DNA from: Lachnospiraceae bacterium
Lineage (GTDB): Bacteria; Bacillota_A; Clostridia; Lachnospirales; Lachnospiraceae
NCBI GenBank assembly: GCA_017626435.1
Contig: JAGAIR010000010.1
Coordinates: 1 to 64,000 of the forward strand
DNA: 64,000 bases
Direction: 5' to 3'
Shown here piece after piece: positions 44,301 through 53,815 of this stretch (positions within the stretch are counted from its first letter, which is position 1; each line of letters starts with the position of its first letter). Under the pieces are notes generated by a model. The model was not told where the DNA came from, searched no databases, and worked only from the letters and a program-made list of their open reading frames with translations. A program made the position numbers and the translations under genes.

Positions 44301-45924
44301 GCTTCCGGCACATTACTACTGTCCGAACTGTCATTACTATGATTTTGATTCGGATGAGGTTAAGGCATATTCCGGTTCATCTGCCTGTGATATGCCGGAT
44401 AAGCCGTGTCCTGTCTGTGGAGAGATGCTGGCAAAGGATGGACATGATATTCCGTTTGAGACCTTCCTGGGTTTTAAGGGAAATAAAGAGCCGGATATCG
44501 ATTTAAATTTCTCCAGCGAGTATCAGAGTAATGCCCATGATTATACAGAAGTCATCTTTGGTGCCGGACAGACTTTCCGTGCTGGGACAGTTGGCACTAT
44601 GGCAGAAAAAACAGCCTATGGTTATGTGAAAAAATATTTTGAGGAGAAGGAAATTACCAAGAGGAGTGCAGAGATAGAGCGGATTGCCGGCGGGTGCGTC
44701 GGCGTGCGGCGTTCTACCGGACAGCATCCGGGTGGTATCGTTGTTCTTCCGATCGGTGAGGAGATTTATACCTTTACGCCGGTACAGCATCCGGCAAACG
44801 ATATGACAACTAAAATCATTACGACACATTTTGATTACCATAAGATTGATGCCAATCTGCTGAAGCTGGATATTCTGGGTCATCAGGATCCAACCATGAT
44901 ACGTATGCTGGAGGATCTGACGAAGGTGAATGCAGCCGAAATCCGGATGGACGACAAGAAGGTACTTTCTCTGTTTGAGAGTACAGAGGCACTGGGAATC
45001 CAACCGGAGGATATTGGAGGATGCACTCTGGGAAGTCTGGGATTGCCGGAGCTTGGTACCCATTTCGTTATGAACATGCTGGTGGCAACCAAACCGAAAA
45101 ATTTCTCGGATCTGGTCCGCATTTCCGGATTGTCCCACGGAACTAATGTATGGCAGGATAATGCAGAATATTTCATTGCCAACGGTTATTGTACCCTGTC
45201 AACGGCAATCTGTACCCGTGATGATATTATGACCTATTTAATTCGGATGGGTGTGGAAAATGAGCGTTCATTTAAGATCATGGAAAGTGTCCGTAAGGGC
45301 AAGGGATTGGATGACAGCATGATAGCCGATATGAAAGCGTGTAATGTACCGGACTGGTATATTGAATCCTGCCAGCGTATCAAATACATGTTCCCGAAGG
45401 CACATGCGGCGGCTTATATCATGATGGCTATGCGTGTGGCATGGTTTAAGGTACATAAGCCGCTGGCATATTATGCTGCCTATTTCAGTATCCGTGCTAC
45501 TGCATTTAATTATGAGCTGATGTGTCTCGGAAAGGAACGTCTGGAATATTATATGGCAGATTACAATAAACGGAGCGATTCCCTGTCAGATAAAGAGAAG
45601 TCCACTTTGGAAGATATGAAGATTGTCCAGGAGATGTATGCCAGAGGTTTTGAATTTGTAAAGCTGGATATCTACCGGGCAAAAGCAACCCGTTTTCAGA
45701 TCGTGGATGGAAAACTGATGCCATCATTTTCTACGATAGATGGTCTGGGAGGCAAAGCGGCAGAGCTGATCGAGGCTGAGGCAAGAAAAGGAAAATTCCT
45801 GTCCAGAGAGGATTTTAAGAACCGTTGTAAGGTTAGTGCCAATACGGTAGAGACTATGGGAGATCTGGGATTGATGAGAGATCTGCCGCACAGCAACCAA
45901 ATGTCAATATTAGATTTTCTGTGA
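41335..45924 (+). CDS. polC: DNA polymerase III alpha subunit, PolC type
   Basis: The replicative polymerase of low-GC Gram-positives, 1,529 residues. Order of domains: N-terminal domain (1-180); an Ala/Lys/Ser-rich linker (about 185-290) that makes it longer than the usual 1,440 or so; OB fold (about 320-400); PHP domain around HAHTQMSEMD with TDHG; a 3'-5' exonuclease inserted in PHP from about 500 (FDLETTG, HNADFDIGF, HHRAVDDA); zinc-ribbon Cys pairs CPNC and CPVC near 1000; the catalytic PDIDLNFS near 1052; and the fingers with HPGGIVVLP. AGGAG at 41321-41325 serves the ATG. Confidence 0.96.
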   Translation: MDQTLLETFEGLKMTDRQKRLFSDVLVERIRIFQDRHLVVVRLKSTHVIPYREICLLRYNLELILGPAGFEVQVDDYYQLSSQYQPANFWQEYEESVLQILKEENILDFNMLYSGKTVLEKDILTLSCEDDSMYRAREKHLVEKIQTIFKEKAGMEVTMKLEYTEPVKREEPKGYEIYHLERRTQKAPEDGKAVSDKKGTVNTAGKETADSVSDEVPWELTPDAEAAAAAVNAAAMEEEVKKTADVNRQSAGKKTAGGQPASKTASSYGQGASRRFEKSGWKSKGSFGRGNIDEECFYGRNCEGGHVKIADIQGEIDEVVIEGQIISAEEKELRSGKILYSFHVTDFTDTIAVKLFLQPEQAEEIKEHASKGKFVIVKGMPLYDNFSREISISSVRGMKPGKDTRITRMDNYQGRKRVELHAHTQMSEMDSVMDVGAYVKTALKWGHKSIAITDHGVVQSFPDADHALKPDDDLKVIYGVEAYLVDDLLETVRNERGQTLDDSFVVFDLETTGIGPKSNQIIEIGAVKVENQTITEQFSTFVNPRMPIPYHIEQLTSINDSMVADAPVIEEILPKFLEFCEGCVMVAHNADFDIGFINQKAKEQGLEADFTVIDTVAMSRALLPQLKRYKLDRVAKELGVSLENHHRAVDDAGATAEIFLRLCKRLEEKGITTLAQLNEFGRPNEETIQKMPAYHAIILAKNEIGRVNLYRLVSESHLKYFNRRPKLPKSLYLQWKEGLMMGSACEAGELYQAILEEKPDEEIDRLVRFYDYLEIQPLGNDEFMIREKDRYPQIQDENDLMEINRKIVALGEAYHKPVVATCDVHFLNPEDEVYRRIIMAGKGFSDADQQAPLYFRTTEEMLSEFQYLGAAKAEEVVITNTNLIADMIDYIHPCSPRKCPPEIENSDQDLRDICYNKAHSMYGENLPEIVTERLERELNSIISNGYAVMYIIAQKLVWKSVEDGYLVGSRGSVGSSFVATMAGISEINPLPAHYYCPNCHYYDFDSDEVKAYSGSSACDMPDKPCPVCGEMLAKDGHDIPFETFLGFKGNKEPDIDLNFSSEYQSNAHDYTEVIFGAGQTFRAGTVGTMAEKTAYGYVKKYFEEKEITKRSAEIERIAGGCVGVRRSTGQHPGGIVVLPIGEEIYTFTPVQHPANDMTTKIITTHFDYHKIDANLLKLDILGHQDPTMIRMLEDLTKVNAAEIRMDDKKVLSLFESTEALGIQPEDIGGCTLGSLGLPELGTHFVMNMLVATKPKNFSDLVRISGLSHGTNVWQDNAEYFIANGYCTLSTAICTRDDIMTYLIRMGVENERSFKIMESVRKGKGLDDSMIADMKACNVPDWYIESCQRIKYMFPKAHAAAYIMMAMRVAWFKVHKPLAYYAAYFSIRATAFNYELMCLGKERLEYYMADYNKRSDSLSDKEKSTLEDMKIVQEMYARGFEFVKLDIYRAKATRFQIVDGKLMPSFSTIDGLGGKAAELIEAEARKGKFLSREDFKNRCKVSANTVETMGDLGLMRDLPHSNQMSILDFL

Positions 45925-45939
45925 TTAGGGGGATTGAGG

Positions 45940-46656
45940 ATGACACAGGAAGAAATCAGATTGCAGTTATCGGAATATCAGGAGGAGGGATACCAGAAAT
46001 TTTCCTCCAGTCTGATTCCTGGTGTAGAAAATATGCTGGGAATCCGTATACCGGTCCTGCGAAAACTGGCAAAGGAACTTGTCAGGAAAGATGCAGAAGG
46101 CGGAAACAGCCTAAGAGAGTGTTTGGAATGGAAGGAACCGCTCTATTTTGAGGAGAAGCTGCTGCAGGCATTTGTAATTGGGTATTCCAAAGCGGGGATT
46201 GAGGAAATTAAGGATGCTCTGCGAAAGTTTATACCGACAGTAAATAATTGGTCGGTCAATGATGCTCTGTGCAGTTCCTTGAAAATTGCCAGGAAATATC
46301 CAGAGGAAATCTGGAATCTGTTGATGGAATACAAAGACAGTGAGTCGGAATTTGAAGTGCGTGTGGTGGCAGTAACATTGATGGCACAGTATCTGGTCCC
46401 AGAGTATATCGACAGGGTACTTGCGGTGCTTGGCAGTCTGCCGGTACGTGGATATTATACCAGCATGGGGATTGCATGGGCATTTGCCACAGCATGGGCA
46501 AAATTTCCGGAAAAAACCAGGGACTATCTGAAAGAGCATCCAATCGAACAGGAGACCTACCGTAAGACATTGCAAAAATGTATCGAATCTTATCGGATCA
46601 GAGACACAGATAAGGAGTGGATGCGGCAGGAGAGAGAACGTATTCAAAGAATTTGA
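45940..46656 (+). CDS. AlkD-like DNA alkylation repair protein
   Basis: A 238-residue HEAT-repeat DNA glycosylase-like protein of the AlkD family, expected to remove alkylated bases. The repeats run through the chain, with family residues in NWSVNDALCSSLKIARKYPEE and GYYTSMGIAWAFATAWAKFPE. AGGGGG at 45927-45932 favours the ATG at 45940 over the TTG at 45934. It lies 15 bp after polC, probably cotranscribed, and is closed by a terminator. Confidence 0.87.
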   Translation: MTQEEIRLQLSEYQEEGYQKFSSSLIPGVENMLGIRIPVLRKLAKELVRKDAEGGNSLRECLEWKEPLYFEEKLLQAFVIGYSKAGIEEIKDALRKFIPTVNNWSVNDALCSSLKIARKYPEEIWNLLMEYKDSESEFEVRVVAVTLMAQYLVPEYIDRVLAVLGSLPVRGYYTSMGIAWAFATAWAKFPEKTRDYLKEHPIEQETYRKTLQKCIESYRIRDTDKEWMRQERERIQRI

Positions 46657-46675
46657 CAGTCTGCTGATAGAATAG

Positions 46676-46715
46676 AAAAAAACAGGAGAATTGTTTTTGG
46701 GTTCTCCTGTTTTTT
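46676..46715. terminator. bidirectional terminator between the AlkD-like gene and ppk
   Basis: A perfect 10-bp stem AACAGGAGAA / TTCTCCTGTT has A residues before and T residues after it, so it can end transcription from both converging genes. Confidence 0.85.
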
Positions 46716-46719
46716 GATT

Positions 46720-48930
46720 TTAGATTTCTGTTGGTTCATGTTTTAATGGTTCAAAGGTCCGGTTACTGCGCTGTTCTTTTTTGTGGTTTGCAGCGTTTTT
46801 AATGGCAGCCTTACAGAAGTATTCCTGGGAATTCAACTTTTCTTTTCCGTGGCGGGACGGTTTTTTATAGGTACCGTCTGGCTGCATCACATGGGCTTTT
46901 ACATTATCTGCCAGTTGAATATCCAAAATATGGATTACTTCTGCCTTTAGTGCTTCGTCTTCTACCGGAAACATGATTTCCACACGTTTATCCAGATTTC
47001 TCGGCATCCAGTCGGCACTTCCCATATAGACTTCTTCAAATCCATTATTGTGGAAATAAAAGATACGGCTGTGCTCCAGAAAATCGCCAACAATGGAGCG
47101 GACATGAATGTTTTTTCCAATTTCAGGAAGCCCTGTTTTGATACAGCAGATTCCACGGACTACCAGTTCTATTTTGACTCCGGCGGCGGCAGCTTCGTAA
47201 AGAGAGGCAATGATACCACGGTCGCACAGGGAGTTCATCTTTGCCTTGATAAAAGCAGGTTTGCCCGCCTTAGCATATTCAGTTTCTCTCTTGATGAGCT
47301 GGGTAAAACGGTCTCTCAGCCAGAGAGGAGCAATGGCAAGCTTATTCCAGCCTGCTGGCTCAGAGTAGCCGGACAGCATATTAAAAACAGCGGTGGCATC
47401 CTCACCGATGGCTTTCTGACAGGTAAGAAGACCCATATCCGTATACAGCTTTGCAGTGCTGTCGTTGTAGTTACCTGTGCCCAGATGAACGTAACGCCGG
47501 ATGCCGTCCTCTTCCCTGCGGACTACCAGAGTAATCTTACTGTGGGTTTTCAGTCCCACCAGACCATAAATAACATGGCATCCTGCCTGTTCCAGCTTTC
47601 GCGCCCATATGATGTTGTTTTCTTCGTCAAAACGAGCTTTCAGCTCTACCAGTACAGTAACCTGTTTTCCATTCTCTGCGGCGGCGGCGAGGGAGGCGAT
47701 AATAGGAGAGTGGCTGCTGACACGGTATAGAGTCTGCTTGATTGCGAGTACGTCAGGGTCCTTGGAAGCCTGGCGGACAAAGTCTACTACCGGGTCAAAA
47801 GTTTCATAGGGATGATGGAGAAGGATATCATGATTTCTGATCTGTTCGAATAGATTTTCCTCTCCATGCAGCCATTTTGCAGGCTGTGGCGTATATTTTT
47901 TCCCTTTTAGATGTTCATAGCCTTCCATGCCGGATAATTTCATCAGAAAGGTCAGATCCAAAGGACCATTGATCTGAAAAATATCTTCTTCCCTGATATT
48001 TAATTCTTTTTTCAGAGTTTTCAGAAGACGGCGGTCAATTCCGTCCTCTACCTGGAGACGGATTGCCTCTCCCCATTGGCGTTTCTTGATCTGCTTTTCG
48101 ATTTCCATTAACAGGTCGGCAGCCTCGTCTTCCTCAATCGTTAAGTCAGCATTACGCATGACACGGTATGGAAAAGCACAGAGGACTTCGTAATTCATGA
48201 AAAGACGGTGGATATTGCGTTCGATGATCTGTTCCAGAAGAATGTAAGTACGTTCTTCTGGAGAAGCGGAAGGAATTTCCACTGTACGGGGCAGGCCGGA
48301 AGGAACCTGGACTGTTGCAAAATCTGTATCAGAGGAATCACTTTTCTTTTTGCCGTTATGCGTGATATAAAGTTCACGAAAATGTCCGTTATTCTCATCT
48401 GTTTTGCCGGAGGTCTTCATTTTTAAAATAGCTCCGATATTAAGAGACTTATTCCTGATGAGAGGGAAAGGACGGGAGGAATCTACTGCCATTGGCGTTA
48501 ATACAGGATATACCTCCGAGAGGAAATAATCATCTACATATTTTGCCTGTGAGGGAGTCAGCCCTTCATGATGGGACAAAATGTGGATACCATTCTGTTT
48601 GAGAGCCGGAATCAGACTGCTGTTGTAGGTCTTATACTGATCTTGCACCAGCTGATGGGTTTTCTCACTGATTGCAGTGAGCTGTTGTGCCGGGGTCATA
48701 CCGGCGATGTCTTTTTTTGTATAATTTACCTGAACCATATCCTTTAATGATGCTACACGGATCATATAAAATTCATCCAGATTAGACGCAGTAATACTCA
48801 GGAATTTTAATCGGTCCAGTAAAGGGATGTCTTTATCCTGTGCTTCGCCAAGAACACGGTAATTAAAGGAAATCCAGCTAAGTTCCCGGTTATAAAAATA
48901 TTCAGGTTTTAAATAAGGTGATTTACTCAT
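46720..48930 (-). CDS. ppk: polyphosphate kinase
   Basis: A 736-residue PPK1 that builds inorganic polyphosphate from ATP. The N-terminal helical domain (YFNRELSW-like YFYNRELSWISFNYRVL), the head domain, and the two phospholipase-D-like catalytic domains are present, including the LAIKQTLYRVS block, VLVELKARFDEENNI and the phosphorylated His region LKTHSKITLVVR. It is downstream of ppx by 25 bp on the same strand, so synthesis and breakdown enzymes are cotranscribed. Confidence 0.95.
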   Translation of the reverse strand: MSKSPYLKPEYFYNRELSWISFNYRVLGEAQDKDIPLLDRLKFLSITASNLDEFYMIRVASLKDMVQVNYTKKDIAGMTPAQQLTAISEKTHQLVQDQYKTYNSSLIPALKQNGIHILSHHEGLTPSQAKYVDDYFLSEVYPVLTPMAVDSSRPFPLIRNKSLNIGAILKMKTSGKTDENNGHFRELYITHNGKKKSDSSDTDFATVQVPSGLPRTVEIPSASPEERTYILLEQIIERNIHRLFMNYEVLCAFPYRVMRNADLTIEEDEAADLLMEIEKQIKKRQWGEAIRLQVEDGIDRRLLKTLKKELNIREEDIFQINGPLDLTFLMKLSGMEGYEHLKGKKYTPQPAKWLHGEENLFEQIRNHDILLHHPYETFDPVVDFVRQASKDPDVLAIKQTLYRVSSHSPIIASLAAAAENGKQVTVLVELKARFDEENNIIWARKLEQAGCHVIYGLVGLKTHSKITLVVRREEDGIRRYVHLGTGNYNDSTAKLYTDMGLLTCQKAIGEDATAVFNMLSGYSEPAGWNKLAIAPLWLRDRFTQLIKRETEYAKAGKPAFIKAKMNSLCDRGIIASLYEAAAAGVKIELVVRGICCIKTGLPEIGKNIHVRSIVGDFLEHSRIFYFHNNGFEEVYMGSADWMPRNLDKRVEIMFPVEDEALKAEVIHILDIQLADNVKAHVMQPDGTYKKPSRHGKEKLNSQEYFCKAAIKNAANHKKEQRSNRTFEPLKHEPTEI

Positions 48931-48955
48931 AGGATACCTCTTTTCTATTGATAGG

Positions 48956-50527
48956 TTAAAAAGTTTTTTTCTGTTTTAAAACGGGTTTTATGCCGTATAC
49001 TTCTTCAAAAAAGGAGGAATGCAGCTCGAAGATACCTTGTTCCAGTGTGATATCGTACAGGGTATCTCCGGTTATGACCAGCTGACGGTTTCGCAGGGCG
49101 GTAGTCAGATGTTTGAATTTCTGCTTGTGACTCCGGTCCATGGCATCTGCCAGACGGAGAATCGCATTTAATTTTGCTATTTTTACGTAATCCTCCCGGT
49201 CGAAAACATCCTGTATTTCCTGAAACTCGGGGAAATATTCCTGCAGGTATCTTACAACAGATGCCACGATCATGCGTTCTTTATGGGAGATTCCGATTAA
49301 CTCAGTAGACATAACAATTTTATATGAATTTTCCCCCACATCATTTAGATTTATATAACTGCCACAATTGTGCAGGATTACCGCAATCTGTAAAAGCAGG
49401 CGGTCATGCTTTGTCATATTTTGCTGCCGTTTTAGAGCATCAAATATTTTCAGTGCTGCCTGTTCCACGCTTTCACAATGTTCAGAACTGCATTCATAAC
49501 GCATAGCAAGACTTCTGGCAGCGTGGACGATATCTTCCACAAAATTATGATCGGGAACAAATTTTTCTTTCTTTTCGGCAAAGTCTGCTGCCATGCCTTC
49601 GCAGAGGGTAATCCCAGAGAGCCACATCTGTTCGGCACCTGTTTCCTCAAAGATATTGTGGTAGATCATAGCAGTGGGAAGCAGGAGAGATGCCTGTTCC
49701 AGAGAAGTATCCAGTTCTCTGGCAAGCTCTTCCGGATGCTGGGAAGAAATTGACTGATAAAATTCTTCATATTCCTGACGGCTGACAGAATCCTTTTTCT
49801 TTCCTTTGCTGTCTGTAGGCTGTATATGTCCGAAATTATGGACACTTAAATATTTAACAAAAATACGTAGCTGGTTTCCTACCGCAATGATATTTTTTAT
49901 TTTGTACTTTTTTAGATACAGTTCAGAAAATGTATGCAGATCATTAGATATATATTCGTATACCAGATTCTGGTAATTGTCGGTCTGGTTTTTCATATTC
50001 TGAAGAATTTCCTGGATTCGGAGAGAACCAAGAAGTATATTCTGGGTGGTGACCAGTGAACTTTTGTCAAAAAGAGAAAGCTGCATACTGCCTCCCCCTA
50101 CGTCTACCAGCAGAGCACCCTTCTGGATCAGTTTATGAAAGGCGTTTTCTGTCAGAGCAATGGATTTATAGCAGAGATAGCGTTGCTCTGAATTGCTCAG
50201 TATTTTTATTTTAAAGCCGGTACGCTGACGCACCTGGTCCAGAACAATCAGATTATTATCCGCTTCACGCAAAGCGCTGGTGGCGGCGATCATATAATCT
50301 GTGATCTGATATTCTTTCATTTTATCTTTAAAACCATTGAGAATGGTACAAAGCTTGTCAATAGAATGATAGCTGATGTGTTTGGTGGAATATGTTTCAT
50401 ATCCAAGCCGGGCAGAATGATGCACATAGTCTAGTTCATGAATGCCGATTTTTTTGGAAATTTCATATATACGAAGTGATGTTTCATGGGAACCGACATC
50501 AATTGCTGCGAAAGTAGTGACCGCCAT
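48956..50527 (-). CDS. ppx: exopolyphosphatase / pppGpp phosphohydrolase (Ppx/GppA)
   Basis: A 523-residue protein with the ASKHA ATPase-type fold (FAAIDVGSHETSLRIYEIS near the N-terminus, LLVDVGGGSMQLSLF as phosphate loop 2) and a C-terminal HD-type helical domain (from about residue 310). Such enzymes release phosphate from polyphosphate or from pppGpp. GAGGAGG lies before the start on the minus strand. The upstream gap to queA (50528-50833) is AT-rich, and a TATAAT at 50728-50733 points towards queA with only a weak -35. Confidence 0.9.
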   Translation of the reverse strand: MAVTTFAAIDVGSHETSLRIYEISKKIGIHELDYVHHSARLGYETYSTKHISYHSIDKLCTILNGFKDKMKEYQITDYMIAATSALREADNNLIVLDQVRQRTGFKIKILSNSEQRYLCYKSIALTENAFHKLIQKGALLVDVGGGSMQLSLFDKSSLVTTQNILLGSLRIQEILQNMKNQTDNYQNLVYEYISNDLHTFSELYLKKYKIKNIIAVGNQLRIFVKYLSVHNFGHIQPTDSKGKKKDSVSRQEYEEFYQSISSQHPEELARELDTSLEQASLLLPTAMIYHNIFEETGAEQMWLSGITLCEGMAADFAEKKEKFVPDHNFVEDIVHAARSLAMRYECSSEHCESVEQAALKIFDALKRQQNMTKHDRLLLQIAVILHNCGSYINLNDVGENSYKIVMSTELIGISHKERMIVASVVRYLQEYFPEFQEIQDVFDREDYVKIAKLNAILRLADAMDRSHKQKFKHLTTALRNRQLVITGDTLYDITLEQGIFELHSSFFEEVYGIKPVLKQKKTF

Positions 50528-50833
50528 CGGAAAACCTCCTCTAATAATATATTATCATAATTCGCAATGGAATACGAAAAATAGATAGACAGATTCTTAC
50601 AATAGTATTTTACGTTATTCTGTGAAAAATAACTAGTATTTTGGAGATATTTTTGAAGAATTTACTTGGCTTACATGCAAATTTACCTATTATTTACAAA
50701 GGGCTGGATTTTTTATTGAAATAAACGTATAATATCTCAAGTATAGATTTCCTTTGACTGGATGGGAATAGCTTTTTTTGCCAGTAAAGAAATGTACAAA
50801 AGAACAGAGTGATATATAAGAATGAGGAATAAT

Positions 50834-51886
50834 ATGAAAACATCAGATTTTGATTACGAATTGCCACAGGAATTGATTGCACAGGATCCTATAGAGGACC
50901 GTGCTGCTTCCCGGCTGCTTATACTGGACAAAGAGACCGGAGAAAGGAAACATAAGGTTTTCCATGAAATTATTGACTTTTTGCATCCGGGAGATTGTCT
51001 GGTCATCAATAATACGAAAGTAATTCCTGCCAGGTTGATTGGGGAGAGGGAGGAAACAGGAGGAAAGGTAGAAGTCCTTCTATTGAAGCGAAAAGAAAAA
51101 AATATATGGGAAACACTTGTAAAACCAGGGAAAAAAGCACGCCCGGGAACACATCTTTCCTTTGGCAACGGACTGCTTAAGGCTGTGGTGCAGGAAGTAG
51201 TGGAGGAAGGAAACAGGCTGATACAGTTCGAATATGATGGGATTTTTGAGGAGATACTGGATCAGTTGGGACAAATGCCGTTACCACCATATATTACACA
51301 TCAGCTGAAAGATAAAAACAGATACCAGACAGTATATGCAAAATATGAAGGCTCTGCGGCAGCGCCTACAGCAGGGCTTCATTTTACCAGCGAGCTGTTG
51401 GAACGGATTCAGCAAAAGGGAGTCAGGATAGCAAATGTAACATTGCATGTCGGTCTGGGAACATTCCGTCCAGTGAAGGTAGAGGATGTCACACAACATC
51501 ATATGCATACAGAGTATTTCCAGGTGCCAGAGGAAGCTGCTAAGATGATCAACGAGACGAAGAAGCAGGGAGGCAGAGTGATCTGTGTGGGAACTACAAG
51601 CTGCCGAACCGTGGAATCAGCAGCAGATGAGAATGGCATGGTACGGGCAATGGAGGGAGATACAAGCATTTTTATCTATCCGGGGTATCATTTTAAGGTA
51701 CTGGACTGCCTGATCACCAATTTTCACCTGCCGGAATCGACTCTTTTAATGCTTGTTTCGGCGTTGGCAGGAAAGGAACAGATTATGGAGGCATATCAGG
51801 AGGCAGTAGAAAAGAAATACCGGTTCTTTTCTTTTGGAGATGCGATGTTTATTACAGATGATTTGGAGGTGGATGTCGATGAGTGA
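50834..51886 (+). CDS. queA: S-adenosylmethionine:tRNA ribosyltransferase-isomerase
   Basis: A 350-residue enzyme that transfers ribose from SAM to preQ1 in tRNA during queuosine synthesis. The N-terminal block [14 protein letters not shown], the [14 protein letters not shown] strand, [13 protein letters not shown] and [10 protein letters not shown] are hallmark motifs. An upstream ATG at 50822 also exists, but GAGG at 50825-50828 is positioned for ATG 50834. The stop overlaps the lipid kinase gene by 8 bp. Confidence 0.94.
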   Translation: MKTSDFDYELPQELIAQDPIEDRAASRLLILDKETGERKHKVFHEIIDFLHPGDCLVINNTKVIPARLIGEREETGGKVEVLLLKRKEKNIWETLVKPGKKARPGTHLSFGNGLLKAVVQEVVEEGNRLIQFEYDGIFEEILDQLGQMPLPPYITHQLKDKNRYQTVYAKYEGSAAAPTAGLHFTSELLERIQQKGVRIANVTLHVGLGTFRPVKVEDVTQHHMHTEYFQVPEEAAKMINETKKQGGRVICVGTTSCRTVESAADENGMVRAMEGDTSIFIYPGYHFKVLDCLITNFHLPESTLLMLVSALAGKEQIMEAYQEAVEKKYRFFSFGDAMFITDDLEVDVDE

Positions 51887-52841
51887 TGTTTATGAATGGG
51901 AAGGTAAAATAAAAAGAAAAAAGATGTTGTTCGTTTATAATCCCATGGCAGGAAAGGAACAGATTAAAAATAAATTGTCAGATATCATACAGATATTCTG
52001 CCAGTCAGATTTTCTGGTGACTGTGGTAGCTACCCAGAAAAAAGAGGATGCCAAGAATATTGTCATCGAGCAGGGAGCAAAATATGATTATATTGTATGT
52101 TCCGGTGGGGATGGTACCATGAATGAAGTGGCAACCGGGTTGATGCATCTGGAGAAAAGGCCTGTCTGTGGATATATTCCTGCAGGTACTGTGAATGATT
52201 TTGCTTCCAGCCTGAAAATTCCTAAAATTATGAAGAGAGCAGCACAACTGGTTACAGAGGGAACGGTTTTTCACTGTGACATGGGTGGCTTCAATGACAA
52301 ATTTTTTACATATGTAGCCGGATTTGGAGCTTTTACGGAGGTTTCCTACCAGACGCCGCAGGAGCTGAAAAATGCGTTGGGAAAGACGGCATATTTTGTA
52401 GAGGGAATCAAACATGTGGCGGAAATCAAACCACATCACATGCGGATCGAATATGATGACCAGGTGATAGAAGATGATTTTATACTGGGACTGGTAAGCA
52501 ATTCCGTATCCGTAGCAGGCTTTCAGGCATACCGGAAAAAGAATATTAAGATGGATGATGGATTGTTTGAGGGATTGTTTATCCGTGATTTAAAGAACCT
52601 GCTTCAGATGCAGGAGGCTCTCAATGCTTTGCTCACAAAGAAACTGGATGCTCCTGAAATTTTCAAATTCAGCAGCAATAAAATACACATTATCAGTGAT
52701 GACGAAGTCCAGTGGACATTGGACGGAGAAGATGGGGGATTTTGCCGGGAGGTTCTTATGCAGAATTATCAACAGGCTCTTCCGATCATCTGTGCAAAGA
52801 AGGTACAGGAAAGTATTTCCATGCTTCCGAAAAAAAGCTGA
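51879..52841 (+). CDS. diacylglycerol/lipid kinase (YegS/BmrU family)
   Basis: A 320-residue DAGK-catalytic-domain protein. The nucleotide motif [13 protein letters not shown] lies near residue 75, preceded by [10 protein letters not shown], with [10 protein letters not shown] and the C-terminal DGLFEGLFI and WTLDGEDGG blocks. It phosphorylates a lipid such as diacylglycerol at the membrane. GGAGGT at 51865-51870 fixes the ATG, inside the queA end. A terminator follows. Confidence 0.9.
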   Translation: MSDVYEWEGKIKRKKMLFVYNPMAGKEQIKNKLSDIIQIFCQSDFLVTVVATQKKEDAKNIVIEQGAKYDYIVCSGGDGTMNEVATGLMHLEKRPVCGYIPAGTVNDFASSLKIPKIMKRAAQLVTEGTVFHCDMGGFNDKFFTYVAGFGAFTEVSYQTPQELKNALGKTAYFVEGIKHVAEIKPHHMRIEYDDQVIEDDFILGLVSNSVSVAGFQAYRKKNIKMDDGLFEGLFIRDLKNLLQMQEALNALLTKKLDAPEIFKFSSNKIHIISDDEVQWTLDGEDGGFCREVLMQNYQQALPIICAKKVQESISMLPKKS

Positions 52842-52864
52842 AATTTCGGATAGATATAATTACG

Positions 52865-52906
52865 AACCCGGACATCCTGCGGTGCATGGTGTCCGGGTTG
52901 GTTTTT
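52865..52906 (+). terminator. Rho-independent terminator after the lipid kinase gene
   Basis: A perfect 10-bp stem AACCCGGACA / TGTCCGGGTT with a 15-nt loop is followed by GG and five T residues. It separates the plus-strand operon from the converging 3' end of sleC. Confidence 0.85.
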
Positions 52907-52922
52907 AGTTATACAGATTTTT

Positions 52923-53696
52923 CTAAGCCAGTTCTGCGATACGGCTTACGCCAACGAAAATTTCAGAAATCCGATACCAGGTTGGAAAATCTACAACACC
53001 GGTCTGAGGCAGATTAAATATTTTTTGGAAGGTTCTTACTGCATCGGCTGTTTTTTCTCCATAAATGCCATCCTCTGCTACTTTTGGAATGAGAGGATAT
53101 CCTTTGGAAATTACATTTAACTGATGCTGCATCTGACGTACTTTATCGCCGATAGAGCCAACAGTCAGATCATATCCCGGCCAGGAGGAAGGAATACCCG
53201 AGATTTCATCAGAAGAATTAATATAAACAGAATCTCCGTAGAAGGTGCGGAGAATTTCAATTGCGGAGTATCCCTGGTCTCCCAGATATTTAGAATCCCA
53301 CTGCCGCATCCAGTTCGGACAGGAAACCTGTCTGCCATCACAGTATTGTGTAAAAAGCGGCTGGGTAATATTTGGTCTGGAGATGAAATTGGCAAAAATG
53401 GTATCTACTGCTTCCGAAATACTTGCATAGATATTACGTCCGGAAATCCATTTCTGGTCGTAAGCAGTTGAACTGGTAATGGTAAAATCGTAGCCCTTAT
53501 TGCGATACCATTCTGTGTAGACGCGGTTTAAGGTAATGGACTGAATGGCAAGAATATTTGCATAAAGTGTTGCTTCAGGCCAGGTAGCATAGATTTCGCT
53601 GGATGCTACATTTTTGATGTAGTCTTTGTATTTTACATAATAGTTTTTTGCCCTGGAGTCAGAAGGTGGTCCGTCATGGACGATTACATATTCGGG
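52923..53696 (-). pseudogene. sleC: 3' half of the split sleC gene (SpoIID-like catalytic and PG-binding domains)
   Basis: On the minus strand the sequence from codon GAA (53691-53693) to the stop at 52923 encodes the C-terminal 256 residues of spore cortex-lytic enzyme SleC. It begins EYVIVHDGPP, continues with the SpoIID-like lytic transglycosylase domain (DYIKNVASSEIYATWPEA, containing the probable catalytic Glu; TAYDQKW; LFTQYCDG) and ends with a PG_binding_1 domain (VGSIGDKVRQMQHQLN...IFNLPQTGVVDF). No start codon exists: a TAA lies at 53727-53729 and no ATG, GTG or TTG occurs before homology begins. The Met at 53309 is internal. The missing N-terminal half is at 58890-59399. Confidence 0.9.
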
Positions 53697-53708
53697 GGCT
53701 GGTGTACG
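53694..53708. repeat. left attachment site of the sleC element (attL)
   Basis: The core GGGG (53694-53697) is followed by G and then CTGGTGTACG (53699-53708). The last ten bases are an inverted copy (9 of 10) of CGCACACCAG at the right end. Sequence to the left is sleC; to the right is element. Confidence 0.75.
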
Positions 53709-53815
53709 TTTAGTTTGAGTTAAATATTATATTGAGGTGGAAATCTCCCTTATAGTCTGCTAGAATAGTTTTGAAAAAGGGATGCGCATATGTGTGCGCA
53801 GGAATGGAGAGAAGC

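Noticed and set aside
43921..45138. Long minus-strand ORFs opposite polC
   Set aside because: They lie wholly within the polymerase core in other frames and lack any family signature.
47050..47730. A 226-residue plus-strand ORF opposite ppk
   Set aside because: It is antisense to conserved PPK1 catalytic blocks and has no ribosome site.
52923..53309. A separate peptidoglycan-binding gene starting at the Met at 53309
   Set aside because: The frame is open and homologous to SleC for a further 129 codons upstream; this Met is internal and lacks a ribosome site.
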